Below, one piece after another: positions 36,657 through 45,819 of a stretch of DNA of 64,000 nucleotides. The notes under the pieces are model-generated. The model was not told the DNA's origin. It ran no database searches and saw nothing but the letters and a program-made list of their open reading frames with translations. Origin of the DNA: Qipengyuania atrilutea (GTDB lineage Bacteria; Pseudomonadota; Alphaproteobacteria; Sphingomonadales; Sphingomonadaceae); the NCBI RefSeq assembly GCF_013370205.1, contig NZ_JABWGV010000006.1, positions 1 to 64,000 of the forward strand, given 5' to 3'. A program made the translations under genes and the position numbers. Each line of letters opens with the position of its first letter. Position 1 is the stretch's first letter.

Positions 36657-36695
36657 GCAAGAAAAGTGCCCGAAGTGCAATTGCACTCCGGGCAC
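36657..36695 (-). terminator. Intrinsic terminator after the Bax-inhibitor gene
   Basis: GTGCCCG (36666-36672) pairs with CGGGCAC (36689-36695), with an inner near-perfect palindrome AGTGCA/TGCACT around AATT. On the minus strand the stem is followed by TTTTC. It lies about 60 nt beyond the stop at 36756 and fits a rho-independent terminator for that gene. Confidence 0.75.
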
Positions 36696-36755
36696 GCTCA
36701 AAAAACATTCTTCTGCGGTTGGCTGCTTCAGTAAAGGCGCGGCCCGCCGAGTTCC

Positions 36756-37499
36756 TTATTCGCGGCTACCCATGAAGCGCAGCAGGAAGAGGAACATGTT
36801 GATGAAGTCGAGGTACAGCGACAGCGCGCCGAGGATGATCGCCTTGCCGGCAAACTCGGTACCGCGCAGATAGTCGTACTCGCGCTTCAGACGCTGCGTA
36901 TCGTAGGCGGTCAGACCGGCGAAGATCAGCACTCCGAGGAAGCTGATGGCAAGCGCCAGCGTGCTCGACCCGACGAAGATGTTGATGACCATCGCGATAA
37001 GCAGACCGATGACGCCCATCACCAAGAACGTGCCGAAGCCCGACAGGTCCTTCTTCGTGGTGTAGCCCCACAGGCTCAGACCGGCGAAGGCGCCAGCCGT
37101 CGCGAAGAACGTCGTCGCGATGCTTTCCTGCGTATAGACGAGGAAGATCGTCGAGAGCGACAGACCCATCACGATCGCAAAGCCCCAGAACATCATCTGC
37201 AGCGTTGCCCTGCTGAACTTGTTCGCGCCGAAGCTCATTGCGAACACGAAGGCGAGCGGCGACAGCGCCACGATCCACATCAGCGGACCGCTCGCGAAGC
37301 TGTAGGCAAGGCCGGACTGGGCCGTGAGCAGGGCGACGATGCCCGTCAGCAGCACACCGGATGCCATGTAATTGTAGATCGACAGCATATGGGCGCGCAG
37401 CCCCGCGTCGAAGGTCTCGCGGCGAGCAACGGGATCGCCCGTGCGTGGAACCGAGCCGAAGCCGGTCCTCGGCCGCTGGGTGTCCTTCCAATCCGCCAT
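36756..37499 (-). CDS. Bax inhibitor-1/YccA family membrane protein
   Basis: 247 residues with seven hydrophobic spans, for example SIYNYMASGVLLTGIVALL, SPLAFVFAMSFGANKF, LQMMFWGFAIVMGLSLSTIF and LVMGVIGLLIAMVINIFVG. It shows the family's acidic/aromatic positions in FAGLTAYDTQRLKREY and GALSLYLDFINMFLFLL. BI-1 family proteins are proton-gated Ca2+ leak channels and interact with FtsH in E. coli. The ATG at 37499 has AAGGAG upstream. A strong terminator follows at 36657-36695. Confidence 0.93.
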   Translation of the reverse strand: MADWKDTQRPRTGFGSVPRTGDPVARRETFDAGLRAHMLSIYNYMASGVLLTGIVALLTAQSGLAYSFASGPLMWIVALSPLAFVFAMSFGANKFSRATLQMMFWGFAIVMGLSLSTIFLVYTQESIATTFFATAGAFAGLSLWGYTTKKDLSGFGTFLVMGVIGLLIAMVINIFVGSSTLALAISFLGVLIFAGLTAYDTQRLKREYDYLRGTEFAGKAIILGALSLYLDFINMFLFLLRFMGSRE

Positions 37500-37623
37500 G
37501 TATATTCACTCCTTGGGTTATGGACCGGAAAGCTCCGGGCCTTGTCTGGCCAATATCGGCATATGGGGCCGATAATTCAAGCAAAACCGGTATAACACTT
37601 TGCCCGGAACGCTTAATGAACAG

Positions 37624-38430
37624 TTAGCCTTTTCTGCGGGCTTCCTTGGCCATTTCAGCGCCTCGGTCGCGAGCGGCGACGAGGCAGTTTTCGACTAGCG
37701 ATTTCAGCGCGTTGTTCTCGTCTAACACGTCGAGCCCCTTCTGGGTCATGCCGCCCGGACTGGCGACGCGGCGGGCAAGCTCTGCCGGCGAATGTTCGGA
37801 CTGCGCGGCGAGCGCGGCTGCGCCCTCCACCATTTGCACCGCGAGACGCTGCGCTTGCGCTTCGTCCAGCCCCTGCGCCGCTGCGCCCGATGCCAGCGCA
37901 TCGATGAAGCGGTAGACGAAGCCCGGACCCGACCCCGACAGGGCCGTCACAAGGTCGAACTGGCTTTCGTCGGGCAGCCATTCGCACGATCCGATACCGC
38001 TGAAGAACTCGGTCGCGCGCTTGCGCCCGGCTTCGTCCAGTCCGCTTTCGACAAGAGCGAGCGGCGCCTTGCCGATCTTGACCGCGAGGTTGGGCATCAC
38101 GCGCACACGCGCGGCGCTGCTCGGAAAATGCTCGTCCAGCGTTTCGAGCTGCGTGCCGGCAAGGACCGAGAACACGACCGTCTCGGGGCCGATGACCTTC
38201 GCGATGTCGTCCGCAAGATCGCCGAGCATATGCGGCTTGATGCCGAGGAGAACGGCGTCGAACGTCTTCTCCGGCAGCTTGTCTACCAGCGTCACGCCGT
38301 CCGGCGCATCCTCGCGGTAGGGGTCGCTGATGGTGAAGGTGGAAGCGGGCTGACCGGCGGCGAGCCAGCCATCGAGCATGGCTCCGCCCATATTGCCGCA
38401 GCCGACGAACATGAATGAATTATATGTCAT
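37624..38430 (-). CDS. proC: Pyrroline-5-carboxylate reductase
   Basis: 268 residues from the ATG at 38430. Reduces pyrroline-5-carboxylate to proline, the last step. FMFVGCGNMGGAMLDGWL is the NADPH site, and ALSGSGPGFVYRFIDAL plus SPGGMTQKGLDVL are the C-terminal substrate and dimer segments. Length matches. It lies about 50 nt downstream of the YbjN-like gene on the minus strand. The 124-nt gap to the Bax-inhibitor gene shows no clear terminator. Confidence 0.95.
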   Translation of the reverse strand: MTYNSFMFVGCGNMGGAMLDGWLAAGQPASTFTISDPYREDAPDGVTLVDKLPEKTFDAVLLGIKPHMLGDLADDIAKVIGPETVVFSVLAGTQLETLDEHFPSSAARVRVMPNLAVKIGKAPLALVESGLDEAGRKRATEFFSGIGSCEWLPDESQFDLVTALSGSGPGFVYRFIDALASGAAAQGLDEAQAQRLAVQMVEGAAALAAQSEHSPAELARRVASPGGMTQKGLDVLDENNALKSLVENCLVAARDRGAEMAKEARRKG

Positions 38431-38480
38431 GGCGTGCGACCTAGTGGTCCGAACGCGCCGTTGCAACGTGTCCGCGCCTG

Positions 38481-38987
38481 TCACGCTTCTCCGGCGGCGT
38501 CGATCAGCGCGCTGTCGAGCGCCTCGCGCGCGGACTTGTCGCTCCACAGCACGAACTGGAACGCCGGGTAGAAACGGTCGCATTCCTCGATCGCCGCTTC
38601 GACCAGCGCCTGCGCCTGCGAAAGGGTCAGGAGGCCGTCGTCACCCAGCATCGCGCCATGCCGATAGAGCAGCATTCCCCCGTCCGACCAGATATCGAAA
38701 TGGCCGAGCCACATCTGTTCGTTGATAAGCGCGAGCAGCTCCGTCGCGGGTGCGCGCTTCTCCTTCGCTATGCGAATGTCGGGCAGGCAAAGCAGCTGCA
38801 ACACGCGGTCTTCCGCGCGCCACACACAGCGCACCTGATAGGTCGCCCAGCTGCCCTGTATCTCGCCCGAAATCTCTTCCGCGGAGTCAGCGCTGCACGG
38901 CCAGCCGCGCGCCTCGAACAACGCCGCCAGCATGTCGACCGGCGCGGTGCCGTCGCCCATCGCGATACTGCGCAAGGTCGCGCTCAT
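38481..38987 (-). CDS. YbjN domain-containing protein
   Basis: 168 residues. PVDMLAALFEARGWPCS, the central WRAEDRVLQLLCLPDIRI strands and the FDIWSDGGMLLYRHGAML segment match the YbjN family (type III-secretion-chaperone-like fold). ALVEAAIEECDRFYPAFQFVLW is the C-terminal helix. The role is unclear; in E. coli YbjN affects stress and motility phenotypes. A CtrA-like half site (39038-39045) lies about 50 nt upstream. Adjacent to proC, likely the same transcript. Confidence 0.85.
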   Translation of the reverse strand: MSATLRSIAMGDGTAPVDMLAALFEARGWPCSADSAEEISGEIQGSWATYQVRCVWRAEDRVLQLLCLPDIRIAKEKRAPATELLALINEQMWLGHFDIWSDGGMLLYRHGAMLGDDGLLTLSQAQALVEAAIEECDRFYPAFQFVLWSDKSAREALDSALIDAAGEA

Positions 38988-39037
38988 CGAGTTGATTCCC
39001 GTCCATTCATCACTCGGGCAGCAATGCCGCGAGGCAA

Positions 39038-39045
39038 ATGGTTAA
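39038..39045 (-). promoter_or_regulatory. CtrA-like half site TTAACCAT
   Basis: ATGGTTAA on the plus strand reads TTAACCAT on the minus strand, a perfect match to the CtrA half site known from Caulobacter, 51 nt before the ybjN-like start. One 8-mer on its own is weak evidence. Confidence 0.3.
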
Positions 39046-39132
39046 CGCAAACTCCGACGTGGTGGCCGCTGGGGAGAAGTGCTCTCGCTTGTTAAAAGCT
39101 TGTGCAAAACGCGTTTTTCCACACCGGCGCGC

Positions 39133-40680
39133 CTAGTCCAGCTTTTCGACGACCGCGCCTTCGCTGCTGTCGTGGCGGAAGCTGTCGATGCCTTTTTCCT
39201 TCAGCGCGGCGATCGCGCCCTTGGCGGCATCGCGGCTGCTGAAGGGTCCGGCAAGGAGGCGGTTCGTCCCGCCCCACCGCGCGACGAACGGTCCCTTGCC
39301 CTCCAGCGTATCGCCGCCCTTCTTCACGAGCCTGCGCCAGTCGAAAGCCAGCGCCTTGCGGTCCTGGCCGGTCGCGACCTGCACCCAGATGCGGGCGGGC
39401 TGCGCGGGCGCGGCTTTTTCCGCCGGTGCCGGCTTTTGCGGTGCGGGTTTGGCCTGAACCGGCTTCGGCGCCGGCATCTCGCGCGCGGGCGTGATCGAGG
39501 CGATATCGACCGCTCCCGGGGCGCGGGCTTCGCTGCTGCTGGGCAGCGTATCGAGATCGGCGAAGACTTCTGCCATGTTGACGCGCTGCCTAGGTGCAGG
39601 TTCGGTAGCCGGAAGCGGCGCTGCGGAAGCGTTCGCAACGCGCGCGGGCAGCAAGCTCTGCGGACCGGACGGCTGCGGCGAAGGCTCTACAACGCCGGGC
39701 CGGCTCTCGATCACCCCGATCGTCGCCGAAGGCCGCTCCGTGGTGCGCCCCAACGGCGTACCGCTGGGCGCAAGCCGCGTATCCGCCCGCTGCGGGGCGA
39801 GCCTCCCTGTGCGCTGCGGAGCGGGCGCAGGCGCAGTGACCGCAGCACGTTCCTGCCGCGCCTCTGCAAAACGCCGGTTTACCGTGCCGATCTCGTTTGC
39901 CGCGGGGAACGTGCCCATGTTCGCGGCGCTCGCCTGCTGGACCGGCGTCAGCTTGCTCATCGAGCGCAGGTATGGCTCCATCCGCTCGGCCAGCCGCGCC
40001 GGCATGACGGCGCGGGCAATCGACAGCGCTTCGGCTTCGTCGCCCATGATCGCGAGGCCGAACGCCCGCGTACGAAAGGCCGCATTATCCTGCGCCTGCA
40101 GCAGCGGCAGCAACACTTCCTCGAACGCATCGCGCTTGCCCGAAATGGCGTAGCTGAGCGCAAGACGCTGCCGCACTGCCGGATCGTCGCCGCGGGTCAG
40201 CGCGAGCCGGTACTGGTCCTGCGCCGCGAGATTGTCGCCGAGCAGGTCGAGCGCAAGTCCGCGGTCCGCCGCGATCAGCGCGACGTCCGCTCCTGCCGAT
40301 TCGGCGCGCGCGTAGCGCTGCAAAGCTTCGAGCGGGCGCTGGGTCCTGAGATAGGCTGTGCCGAGGCCGTTCAGCACATCGGGATTGTTGCCGTCGAGAT
40401 CGCTGGCACGCCCGAAGAAGCCGATCGCTGCTTCTAGATCGCCCAGTTCCAGCGAGGCGGACCCGGCCTCGATCAGGGCGCGTACGTCGCGCGGATTGGT
40501 CGCGAGGCGGCGCAGCGCCTCGTTCAGATCGGCGACTTCCTCGGTCGGAAGCGCCTGCACGACCGCCCGGCCCGACTGCGCCGAGCCCGGTGCGGATGGC
40601 AGGCAAAGAGCCGCCGCCGCGCCCGCCGCCATGAGCAGAGAGCGCAGGTAGTGCGGCGCCGAAAGCGAGAGTTTCGCCAT
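39133..40680 (-). CDS. TPR and SPOR domain protein (division-associated envelope protein)
   Basis: 515 residues from the ATG at 40680; an in-frame start at 40686 is possible. A signal peptide (about 1-30) leads to TPR-like helices (LIEAGSASLELGDLEAAIGFF, VLNGLGTAYLRTQRPLEALQRY) up to about residue 250, a long Pro/Ala-rich linker, and a C-terminal SPOR domain (IWVQVATGQDRKALAFDW to RDAAKGAIAALKEKG) that would bind denuded glycan strands at septa. It lies immediately downstream of ftsZ on the same strand, consistent with a role in division. Periplasmic. Confidence 0.85.
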   Translation of the reverse strand: MAKLSLSAPHYLRSLLMAAGAAAALCLPSAPGSAQSGRAVVQALPTEEVADLNEALRRLATNPRDVRALIEAGSASLELGDLEAAIGFFGRASDLDGNNPDVLNGLGTAYLRTQRPLEALQRYARAESAGADVALIAADRGLALDLLGDNLAAQDQYRLALTRGDDPAVRQRLALSYAISGKRDAFEEVLLPLLQAQDNAAFRTRAFGLAIMGDEAEALSIARAVMPARLAERMEPYLRSMSKLTPVQQASAANMGTFPAANEIGTVNRRFAEARQERAAVTAPAPAPQRTGRLAPQRADTRLAPSGTPLGRTTERPSATIGVIESRPGVVEPSPQPSGPQSLLPARVANASAAPLPATEPAPRQRVNMAEVFADLDTLPSSSEARAPGAVDIASITPAREMPAPKPVQAKPAPQKPAPAEKAAPAQPARIWVQVATGQDRKALAFDWRRLVKKGGDTLEGKGPFVARWGGTNRLLAGPFSSRDAAKGAIAALKEKGIDSFRHDSSEGAVVEKLD

Positions 40681-40780
40681 ATGCATCAGTCGTTTGGCTT
40701 TCGTGTCATGGAGGCAGAATGGCTAGCCAGACACGCTTAACCGCTCATTACCCGAAAGCCGAGACGAGCCAGGTTTGAGC

Positions 40781-42472
40781 TTACTGGTTGTTCTGCCGCC
40801 CAAGGAAGCGCGGGATGTTGAGCGCCGAGCCGTTCTCGTCGTCGTCATCATCGTCATCGTCGCTCGCCGAACCTCGGGAGAGGTTGGCCATCCGCTCGAA
40901 CAGGGTGGAACCACCGGCCGAGGCGCCGCCTGCAGGCGCACCGCCGCCGCTTCCGCCCATGCCGCCTTCGGAACCGCCGCGCCGCGCCGGTTTGGATCGG
41001 AGCGGGCTTTCCGGCTGCTCGTCATCGAGCGAGAAGGAATCCTGCCGGTTGCCGTAACCGCGGCTGCCGCCGTCGTCGTGCGAGACGGGATCGGTCAGGT
41101 CCAGCGTATCGTCGTCGTCGTCGCTGCCGAAGCCGCCGCCTTCGCCTACGTTCGCATGCTCCTTGTCGCGTGCGGCGTCGCCGAGCTGCGAGCTGTCGAA
41201 ATCGTCTTCGTCGTCGTTACGCAGTCCGGCGAGCGGATCCACGATACCGTCGACATCCTCGTAATCCTCTTCGTCCTCGTCATCGAGGTCGCGCGCGCCG
41301 AGCGGATCGGACATCACCGGCTCGGACAGGCTGGATTCGCCGCGTTCGTCGTCGCCGCTGCTACCGTAGGCAGTCGTCAGGTCGAGCGTGTCGTCGTCGC
41401 TTTCCTCATCGTCCTGCTTGGACAGTTCGAGGACCGGCCGTTTCGGTGGCTTGGCGTCGGACAATGCGAACGGCTTGGTCGAGGGCGAAGGCACCGGCGC
41501 AGCGGCATCGTGATCTATGCCGGTCGCCACGACCGATACGCGGATCTTCCCTTCGAGATCGGGATTGAACGCGCTGCCCCAGATGATGTTGGCATCGTCG
41601 TCGACGAGTTCGCGGATGTGGTTTGCAGCCTCGTCCACTTCGAGCAGGCGCATGTCTTCGCCGCCGATGATCGAGATGATGACACCCTTCGCGCCCTGCA
41701 TGGAAACACCGTCGAGCAGCGGGTTGGCGATGGCGCGTTCCGCCGCTTCAAGCGCGCGGTTCTCGCCCTCTGCCTCACCCGTGCCCATCATCGCCTTGCC
41801 CATTTCCTGCATGACGGAGCGCACGTCGGCGAAGTCGAGGTTGATAAGGCCCGGCATCACCATCAGGTCGGTGATCGAGCGTACGCCCTGCTGCAGCACC
41901 TCGTCGGCAAGCTGGAACGCTTCCTTGAAGGTCGTGTCGGCTTTCGCGACGAGGAACAGGTTCTGGTTCGGAATGACGATCAGCGTATCGACATGCGCCT
42001 GAAGCTCGTCGATGCCGCTTTCGGCAGCGCGCATCCGTCGGCTGCCTTCGAACATAAACGGCTTCGTCACGACGCCGACGGTCAGCACGCCCTTGCGCCG
42101 CGCCGCTTCCGCGATGACCGGCGCTGCGCCCGTACCGGTGCCGCCGCCCATCCCGGCCGCGATGAAGCACATGTTCACGCCTTCGAGCGCGGCTTCGATA
42201 TCGCCGACAGTCTCTTCCGCCGCGGCCTTGCCCACTTCGGGACGCGCCCCTGCGCCGAGGCCGCCGGTGATTTCCGGGCCGAGCTGGATGCGGTTTTCCG
42301 CGGTCGAATTCGCGAGTGCCTGCGCGTCGGTATTGGCGACGATGAACTCGACGCCCTCGATCTCGGAATCCATCATGTTGGCGATGGCGTTGCCGCCCGC
42401 TCCGCCGACGCCGACGACGAGGATTTTGGGACGCATGTCGTCAGACGGTGCGGGGCCGATATTGATACTCAT
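40781..42472 (-). CDS. ftsZ: Cell division protein FtsZ
   Basis: 563 residues from the ATG at 42472. The tubulin-like GTPase that forms the Z ring. The signature GGGTGTG is at residues 109-115, [11 protein letters not shown] is the T7 loop with the catalytic Asp, and [13 protein letters not shown] opens the domain. After about residue 330 comes a ~220-residue acidic, Asp/Ser/Gly-rich linker and the C-terminal peptide [11 protein letters not shown] for FtsA binding. Much longer than E. coli FtsZ but usual for alphaproteobacteria. Separated from ftsA by 177 nt with a hairpin and a DnaA box, suggesting its own promoter. Confidence 0.97.
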   Translation of the reverse strand: MSINIGPAPSDDMRPKILVVGVGGAGGNAIANMMDSEIEGVEFIVANTDAQALANSTAENRIQLGPEITGGLGAGARPEVGKAAAEETVGDIEAALEGVNMCFIAAGMGGGTGTGAAPVIAEAARRKGVLTVGVVTKPFMFEGSRRMRAAESGIDELQAHVDTLIVIPNQNLFLVAKADTTFKEAFQLADEVLQQGVRSITDLMVMPGLINLDFADVRSVMQEMGKAMMGTGEAEGENRALEAAERAIANPLLDGVSMQGAKGVIISIIGGEDMRLLEVDEAANHIRELVDDDANIIWGSAFNPDLEGKIRVSVVATGIDHDAAAPVPSPSTKPFALSDAKPPKRPVLELSKQDDEESDDDTLDLTTAYGSSGDDERGESSLSEPVMSDPLGARDLDDEDEEDYEDVDGIVDPLAGLRNDDEDDFDSSQLGDAARDKEHANVGEGGGFGSDDDDDTLDLTDPVSHDDGGSRGYGNRQDSFSLDDEQPESPLRSKPARRGGSEGGMGGSGGGAPAGGASAGGSTLFERMANLSRGSASDDDDDDDDENGSALNIPRFLGRQNNQ

Positions 42473-42603
42473 TCCAGTTTCCCTTCCGAGGGGTGATATT
42501 TCCAAGTTCGAGGTGCTGCGATGAAGACCCCCGCGAACCCTCGTCCAAATTCGTGCGCTTTATTCTGCCCGAAGCGCAATTTACGTGCAAAGGCTATTAA
42601 GCA

Positions 42604-42612
42604 TTATCCACA
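42604..42612 (+). promoter_or_regulatory. DnaA box upstream of ftsZ
   Basis: TTATCCACA is a perfect consensus DnaA box, 132 nt before the ftsZ start codon in the only sizeable gap of the dcw cluster. In Caulobacter DnaA activates ftsZ transcription, so this may couple division to replication initiation. It could also be chance. Confidence 0.5.
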
Positions 42613-42616
42613 AAGC

Positions 42617-42646
42617 GCGCCACCCCCCGTCCGTTCTGGGTGGCGC
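42617..42646 (-). terminator. Hairpin just after the ftsA stop
   Basis: GCGCCACCC (42617-42625) and GGGTGGCGC (42638-42646) pair perfectly with a 12-nt loop, 3 nt beyond the ftsA stop on the minus strand. The following CGCTTTGTGG has only a short U-run, so this may be a partial terminator or an RNA-processing hairpin that separates ftsZ from the upstream transcript. Confidence 0.5.
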
Positions 42647-42649
42647 AGA

Positions 42650-43930
42650 CTAGAAATATTCCTTCAGCGCCTTCAGAACGCGGGTGAATTTCACCGTTCC
42701 GCTGTAACGCGCCGTAGGCTGGTAGCGCGGGCCGATGGAGCGGATGTCGACCGGATCGTCGGCGGCATAGAGGCACAGACCGGCAAGCGTGGCGAAGCCC
42801 GGCGTCGCGTGCGCTTCAGGAAGCCCGGTCAGCGCGGGCGGCTTGCCGATCCGCACCGGATGGCCGAGTGCGCTCTGCGCATATTCGGCGATGCCCGCGA
42901 GTTCCGCGCCGCCGCCGGTAATGACGACCTGCCCGGCCTTGCTGCCCGCGAAACCCATTTCCTTCAGTGCCTTGCCGATCTCATCGGTCAGCTGCGCGAG
43001 CCGCCCGGTGACGACCGAAACGAGCTCGGCGCGGGCGATTCGGTTCTTGTCGTCCGCCCCGCGGGCGAACACGGCCTTCTCGTCGTCGCCCGGTCCGCCG
43101 ACCGGAATCATCTCGCGGTGGTCGCTGGGCGTCGCGATGGCCGAGCCTGACACGCATTTCAGCCGCTCCGCCTGAAAGCGCCGGATGCCGAAGGAGGAAG
43201 CGATCGCATCGGTAATGTCGGCGGACCCGCGCTGAAGCGCTTTCATGCCGAGCAACATTCCGCCTGCATGAACCGAGATGTTGGTGACGTCGCCGCCCAC
43301 CTCGATGAGCGCCACGCCCAGTTCGCGCTGTTCGCGCGTAAGGCAGGCATAGCTTGCGGCGAGCGGAGAAGCGACGACCCCTTCCACGTCGAGATGGGCG
43401 CTCTGCACCGCTTCAATGAGGTTCTTTACCGGCGCTCCGTCGGCCAGCATGACGTGGACATCGACGCCCAAGGATTCCGCATGAAGACCGGTCGGATCGG
43501 TCACGCCATGCGCGCCGTCGAGCGTGTAATGCGCGGGCTGCGCGTGAAGCACCATGCGTCCGTCCGGCTGGATGTGATCGCGCGCCGCGTAAAGGAGGTG
43601 CTCGATATCGTCTTCTTCGATGCGGCGGCCGTCGATCGGTATCTCGACCTTGGACACGCGGCTACCCAGACCCGCCCCGGCACACGCGATCCATACGCCC
43701 GATACGCTCGTTCCGGCGTTCTTCTCCGCCCGCTCGACTGCGTCACGGATCGCGTAGGTCGCGGCGCGCATGTCGGTGATGTAGCCGCGCCTGATCCCCT
43801 GGCTCGCGCGGTGGCTCGAGCCGAGCACGACCATTTCCTTCGTCTCGGTTACGCCGAGAATCATCGCCGAGATACGGAACGATCCGATATTGACGGCGCC
43901 GATTACGCGCCGAAACCGTGGTGTTGCCAT
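42650..43930 (-). CDS. ftsA: Cell division protein FtsA
   Basis: 426 residues. An actin-like ATPase tethering FtsZ to the membrane. RRVIGAVNIGSFRISAMIL is phosphate site 1, the 1C domain follows, ALIEVGGDVTNISVHAGG is phosphate site 2, VVITGGGAELAGIAEYA is the adenosine site, and the C-terminal amphipathic tail ends in KFTRVLKALKEYF. This is the typical long alphaproteobacterial form. Gap of 22 nt from ftsQ. Confidence 0.96.
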   Translation of the reverse strand: MATPRFRRVIGAVNIGSFRISAMILGVTETKEMVVLGSSHRASQGIRRGYITDMRAATYAIRDAVERAEKNAGTSVSGVWIACAGAGLGSRVSKVEIPIDGRRIEEDDIEHLLYAARDHIQPDGRMVLHAQPAHYTLDGAHGVTDPTGLHAESLGVDVHVMLADGAPVKNLIEAVQSAHLDVEGVVASPLAASYACLTREQRELGVALIEVGGDVTNISVHAGGMLLGMKALQRGSADITDAIASSFGIRRFQAERLKCVSGSAIATPSDHREMIPVGGPGDDEKAVFARGADDKNRIARAELVSVVTGRLAQLTDEIGKALKEMGFAGSKAGQVVITGGGAELAGIAEYAQSALGHPVRIGKPPALTGLPEAHATPGFATLAGLCLYAADDPVDIRSIGPRYQPTARYSGTVKFTRVLKALKEYF

Positions 43931-43952
43931 CCTGATTTAGCCCCGCCGCCCC

Positions 43953-44858
43953 TTAGTCCTGGCCCATTGCCGCGAGTTCCTCTTCGCGGCATTTGGGGCA
44001 TCTGAAATAAACCCGGTCGGGCACGCGCATGTCGATTGCCGCGACCTTCCCTCCGATGAGCCGGCTCGCCCCGTCCATCCGCGCGAAGGAAACGAGCGCA
44101 CTTGCCGCCTCGCTGTCGCCTTCGGGAAGAGCCAGCACCTGGTCGGTACGGAAGGTCAGGTTCCAGCGCCGGTTGCCGACCCATTCGGCTTCGCGCACCT
44201 TTTCCTTAAGCGCAGGGGCGGCATCGAGCAGCCGCGTCAGCCGCACCACCTGCATCTTCGCGCCCGGCCCGGTGATGAGCAGCATCTCCTCGGCATCCTG
44301 CTCCGCGACGGGCTCGAGCTCATGCCCTCCGCCGTCGATCAGCATCAGCCGCCCCGGCTTCTGCAGCACCGCGTGCGGGCGGCGCTCCACGATGTCGACC
44401 GCCAGCGTATCGGGAAGCTGAGTTGAAACGCGAGCATCGGCCACCCACGGCAGTTCCAGCAGCTCGGCGCGCAGACCTTCGAGATCGACCAGCGGCATCG
44501 GGCGATCGCGTTCCGCCAGCGCCCGCTCGTAGACACGCAGCTCGTTCATCCGTTCGGTCCCCGACACTGTCACGTGGCGCACTTCGAAGCCAGCGTCCGC
44601 GGCGAGATAGGCGATCTGCTGGTGCGCCATTGCAGGAATGCCTGCAAGGCTCGCGACGAACCACGCGAGCGCCGCCGCGCCGCCGAGAATGACCGCCAGG
44701 AAGATGCGGTGAAGCTGCTCGTCGGTGAAGGGCAGCATGGCAACCGCCCCGTCGAGGAAGCTGCTCGTCCGCGCCTTTGCGTTACGCGCGCGGGTGCTTC
44801 GGCTCTGTGCCGCCGCCGAGCGCCTAACGCCCTTTCCGCCACGCTTGATCCTAGCCAT
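43953..44858 (-). CDS. ftsQ: Cell division protein FtsQ
   Basis: 301 residues from the ATG at 44858. A bitopic divisome protein: basic cytoplasmic start (RIKRGGKGVRRSAAAQSR), one span (IFLAVILGGAAALAWFVASL, about 60-80), POTRA domain (FEVRHVTVSGTERMNELRVY) and the FtsQ beta domain (LPWVADARVSTQLPDTLAVD). The C-terminal tail ends YFRCPKCREEELAAMGQD, with a Cys-x2-Cys pair unusual for a periplasmic FtsQ tail. The start overlaps the ddl end by 8 nt. Confidence 0.93.
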   Translation of the reverse strand: MARIKRGGKGVRRSAAAQSRSTRARNAKARTSSFLDGAVAMLPFTDEQLHRIFLAVILGGAAALAWFVASLAGIPAMAHQQIAYLAADAGFEVRHVTVSGTERMNELRVYERALAERDRPMPLVDLEGLRAELLELPWVADARVSTQLPDTLAVDIVERRPHAVLQKPGRLMLIDGGGHELEPVAEQDAEEMLLITGPGAKMQVVRLTRLLDAAPALKEKVREAEWVGNRRWNLTFRTDQVLALPEGDSEAASALVSFARMDGASRLIGGKVAAIDMRVPDRVYFRCPKCREEELAAMGQD

Positions 44859-45819
44859 CGGAGTCCCGGGCCTTGTGGTCGCGCAAGGCAGCCGTGATGA
44901 TCGTCTCGACCAGATCGGCATATTCCATGCCCGCATAGCGCGCCTGTTCGGGCACGAGGCTGAGCGGTGTCATGCCCGGCTGCGTATTGGTTTCGAGCAC
45001 GAAGAGCCCCTCCTCTCCGCGTTCGTCGTCCCAGCGGAAATCCGTGCGGCTCGTGCCCTTGCAGCCCAGCACCTTGTGCGCGCGGACCGCGTATTCGAGG
45101 CACAGCTTCTCGATGTTCTCCGGCAGGTCGGCGGGGCAGATATGCTCGGTCTTGCCATCGGTGTACTTGTTCTCGAAATCGTAGAAGCCGGATTTGACCT
45201 TCAGTTCGGTGACCGCGAGTGCGTGCGGACCGTCCTCCCCGTCGATCACCGCGCTCGTTAATTCGCGTCCGCGAATGAACGGTTCGGCAAGCAAGCTTTC
45301 GAAATCCTGCCACGGGCCCTTCGCTTCGGGCGAAATGGGATTGCCGTAATTGCTCTCGTCGGTGACGATCGCCACTCCGACGCTCGAACCTTCGTTCACC
45401 GGCTTGAGCACATAGGGGCGCGGCAACGGGTCGCCTTCGTAAAGCTCGCTGCTTTTCACGATCCGCCCGCCCGGCATCGGAATGCCCTTGGGCACTAGCG
45501 CCTGCTTCGTCAGTTCCTTGTCAATCGCGATGACCGAGGTTGCGAGGCCCGAATGCGTATAGGGAACGCCCATCAGGTCGAGCATGCCTTGCACCGTCCC
45601 GTCCTCGCCCGGCACCCCGTGCAGCGCGTTGAACACGACGTCGGGTTTCGCCTCGGCAATGCGTGCGGCGACCTCGCGGTCCATGTCGATGCGGGTGACG
45701 CGGTGGCCCTTGCTTTCGAGCGCATCGGCGACGCCCTTCCCGGACATGAGCGACACGGGCCGCTCGTTCGCCCAGCCGCCCATCAGGACCGCGACGTGGA
45801 GTTTGGGGAGACTTTTCAT
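44851..45819 (-). CDS. ddl: D-alanine--D-alanine ligase
   Basis: 322 residues from the ATG at 45819. Makes the D-Ala-D-Ala dipeptide of peptidoglycan. HVAVLMGGWANERPVSLMSG is the N-terminal signature (the serine loop), HGVPGEDGTVQGMLDLMG binds substrate, and RTDFRWDDERGEEGLFVLETNTQPGMTPLSL-type sequence holds the Mg-ATP residues. Part of the dcw cluster; start overlaps the murB stop by 4 nt. Confidence 0.96.
   Translation of the reverse strand: MKSLPKLHVAVLMGGWANERPVSLMSGKGVADALESKGHRVTRIDMDREVAARIAEAKPDVVFNALHGVPGEDGTVQGMLDLMGVPYTHSGLATSVIAIDKELTKQALVPKGIPMPGGRIVKSSELYEGDPLPRPYVLKPVNEGSSVGVAIVTDESNYGNPISPEAKGPWQDFESLLAEPFIRGRELTSAVIDGEDGPHALAVTELKVKSGFYDFENKYTDGKTEHICPADLPENIEKLCLEYAVRAHKVLGCKGTSRTDFRWDDERGEEGLFVLETNTQPGMTPLSLVPEQARYAGMEYADLVETIITAALRDHKARDSDG

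Noticed and set aside
39106-39117. Palindrome AAAACGCGTTTT as a terminator for the SPOR protein gene
   Set aside because: A perfect palindrome with no room for a loop and a short stem; more likely incidental, with no clean U-run.
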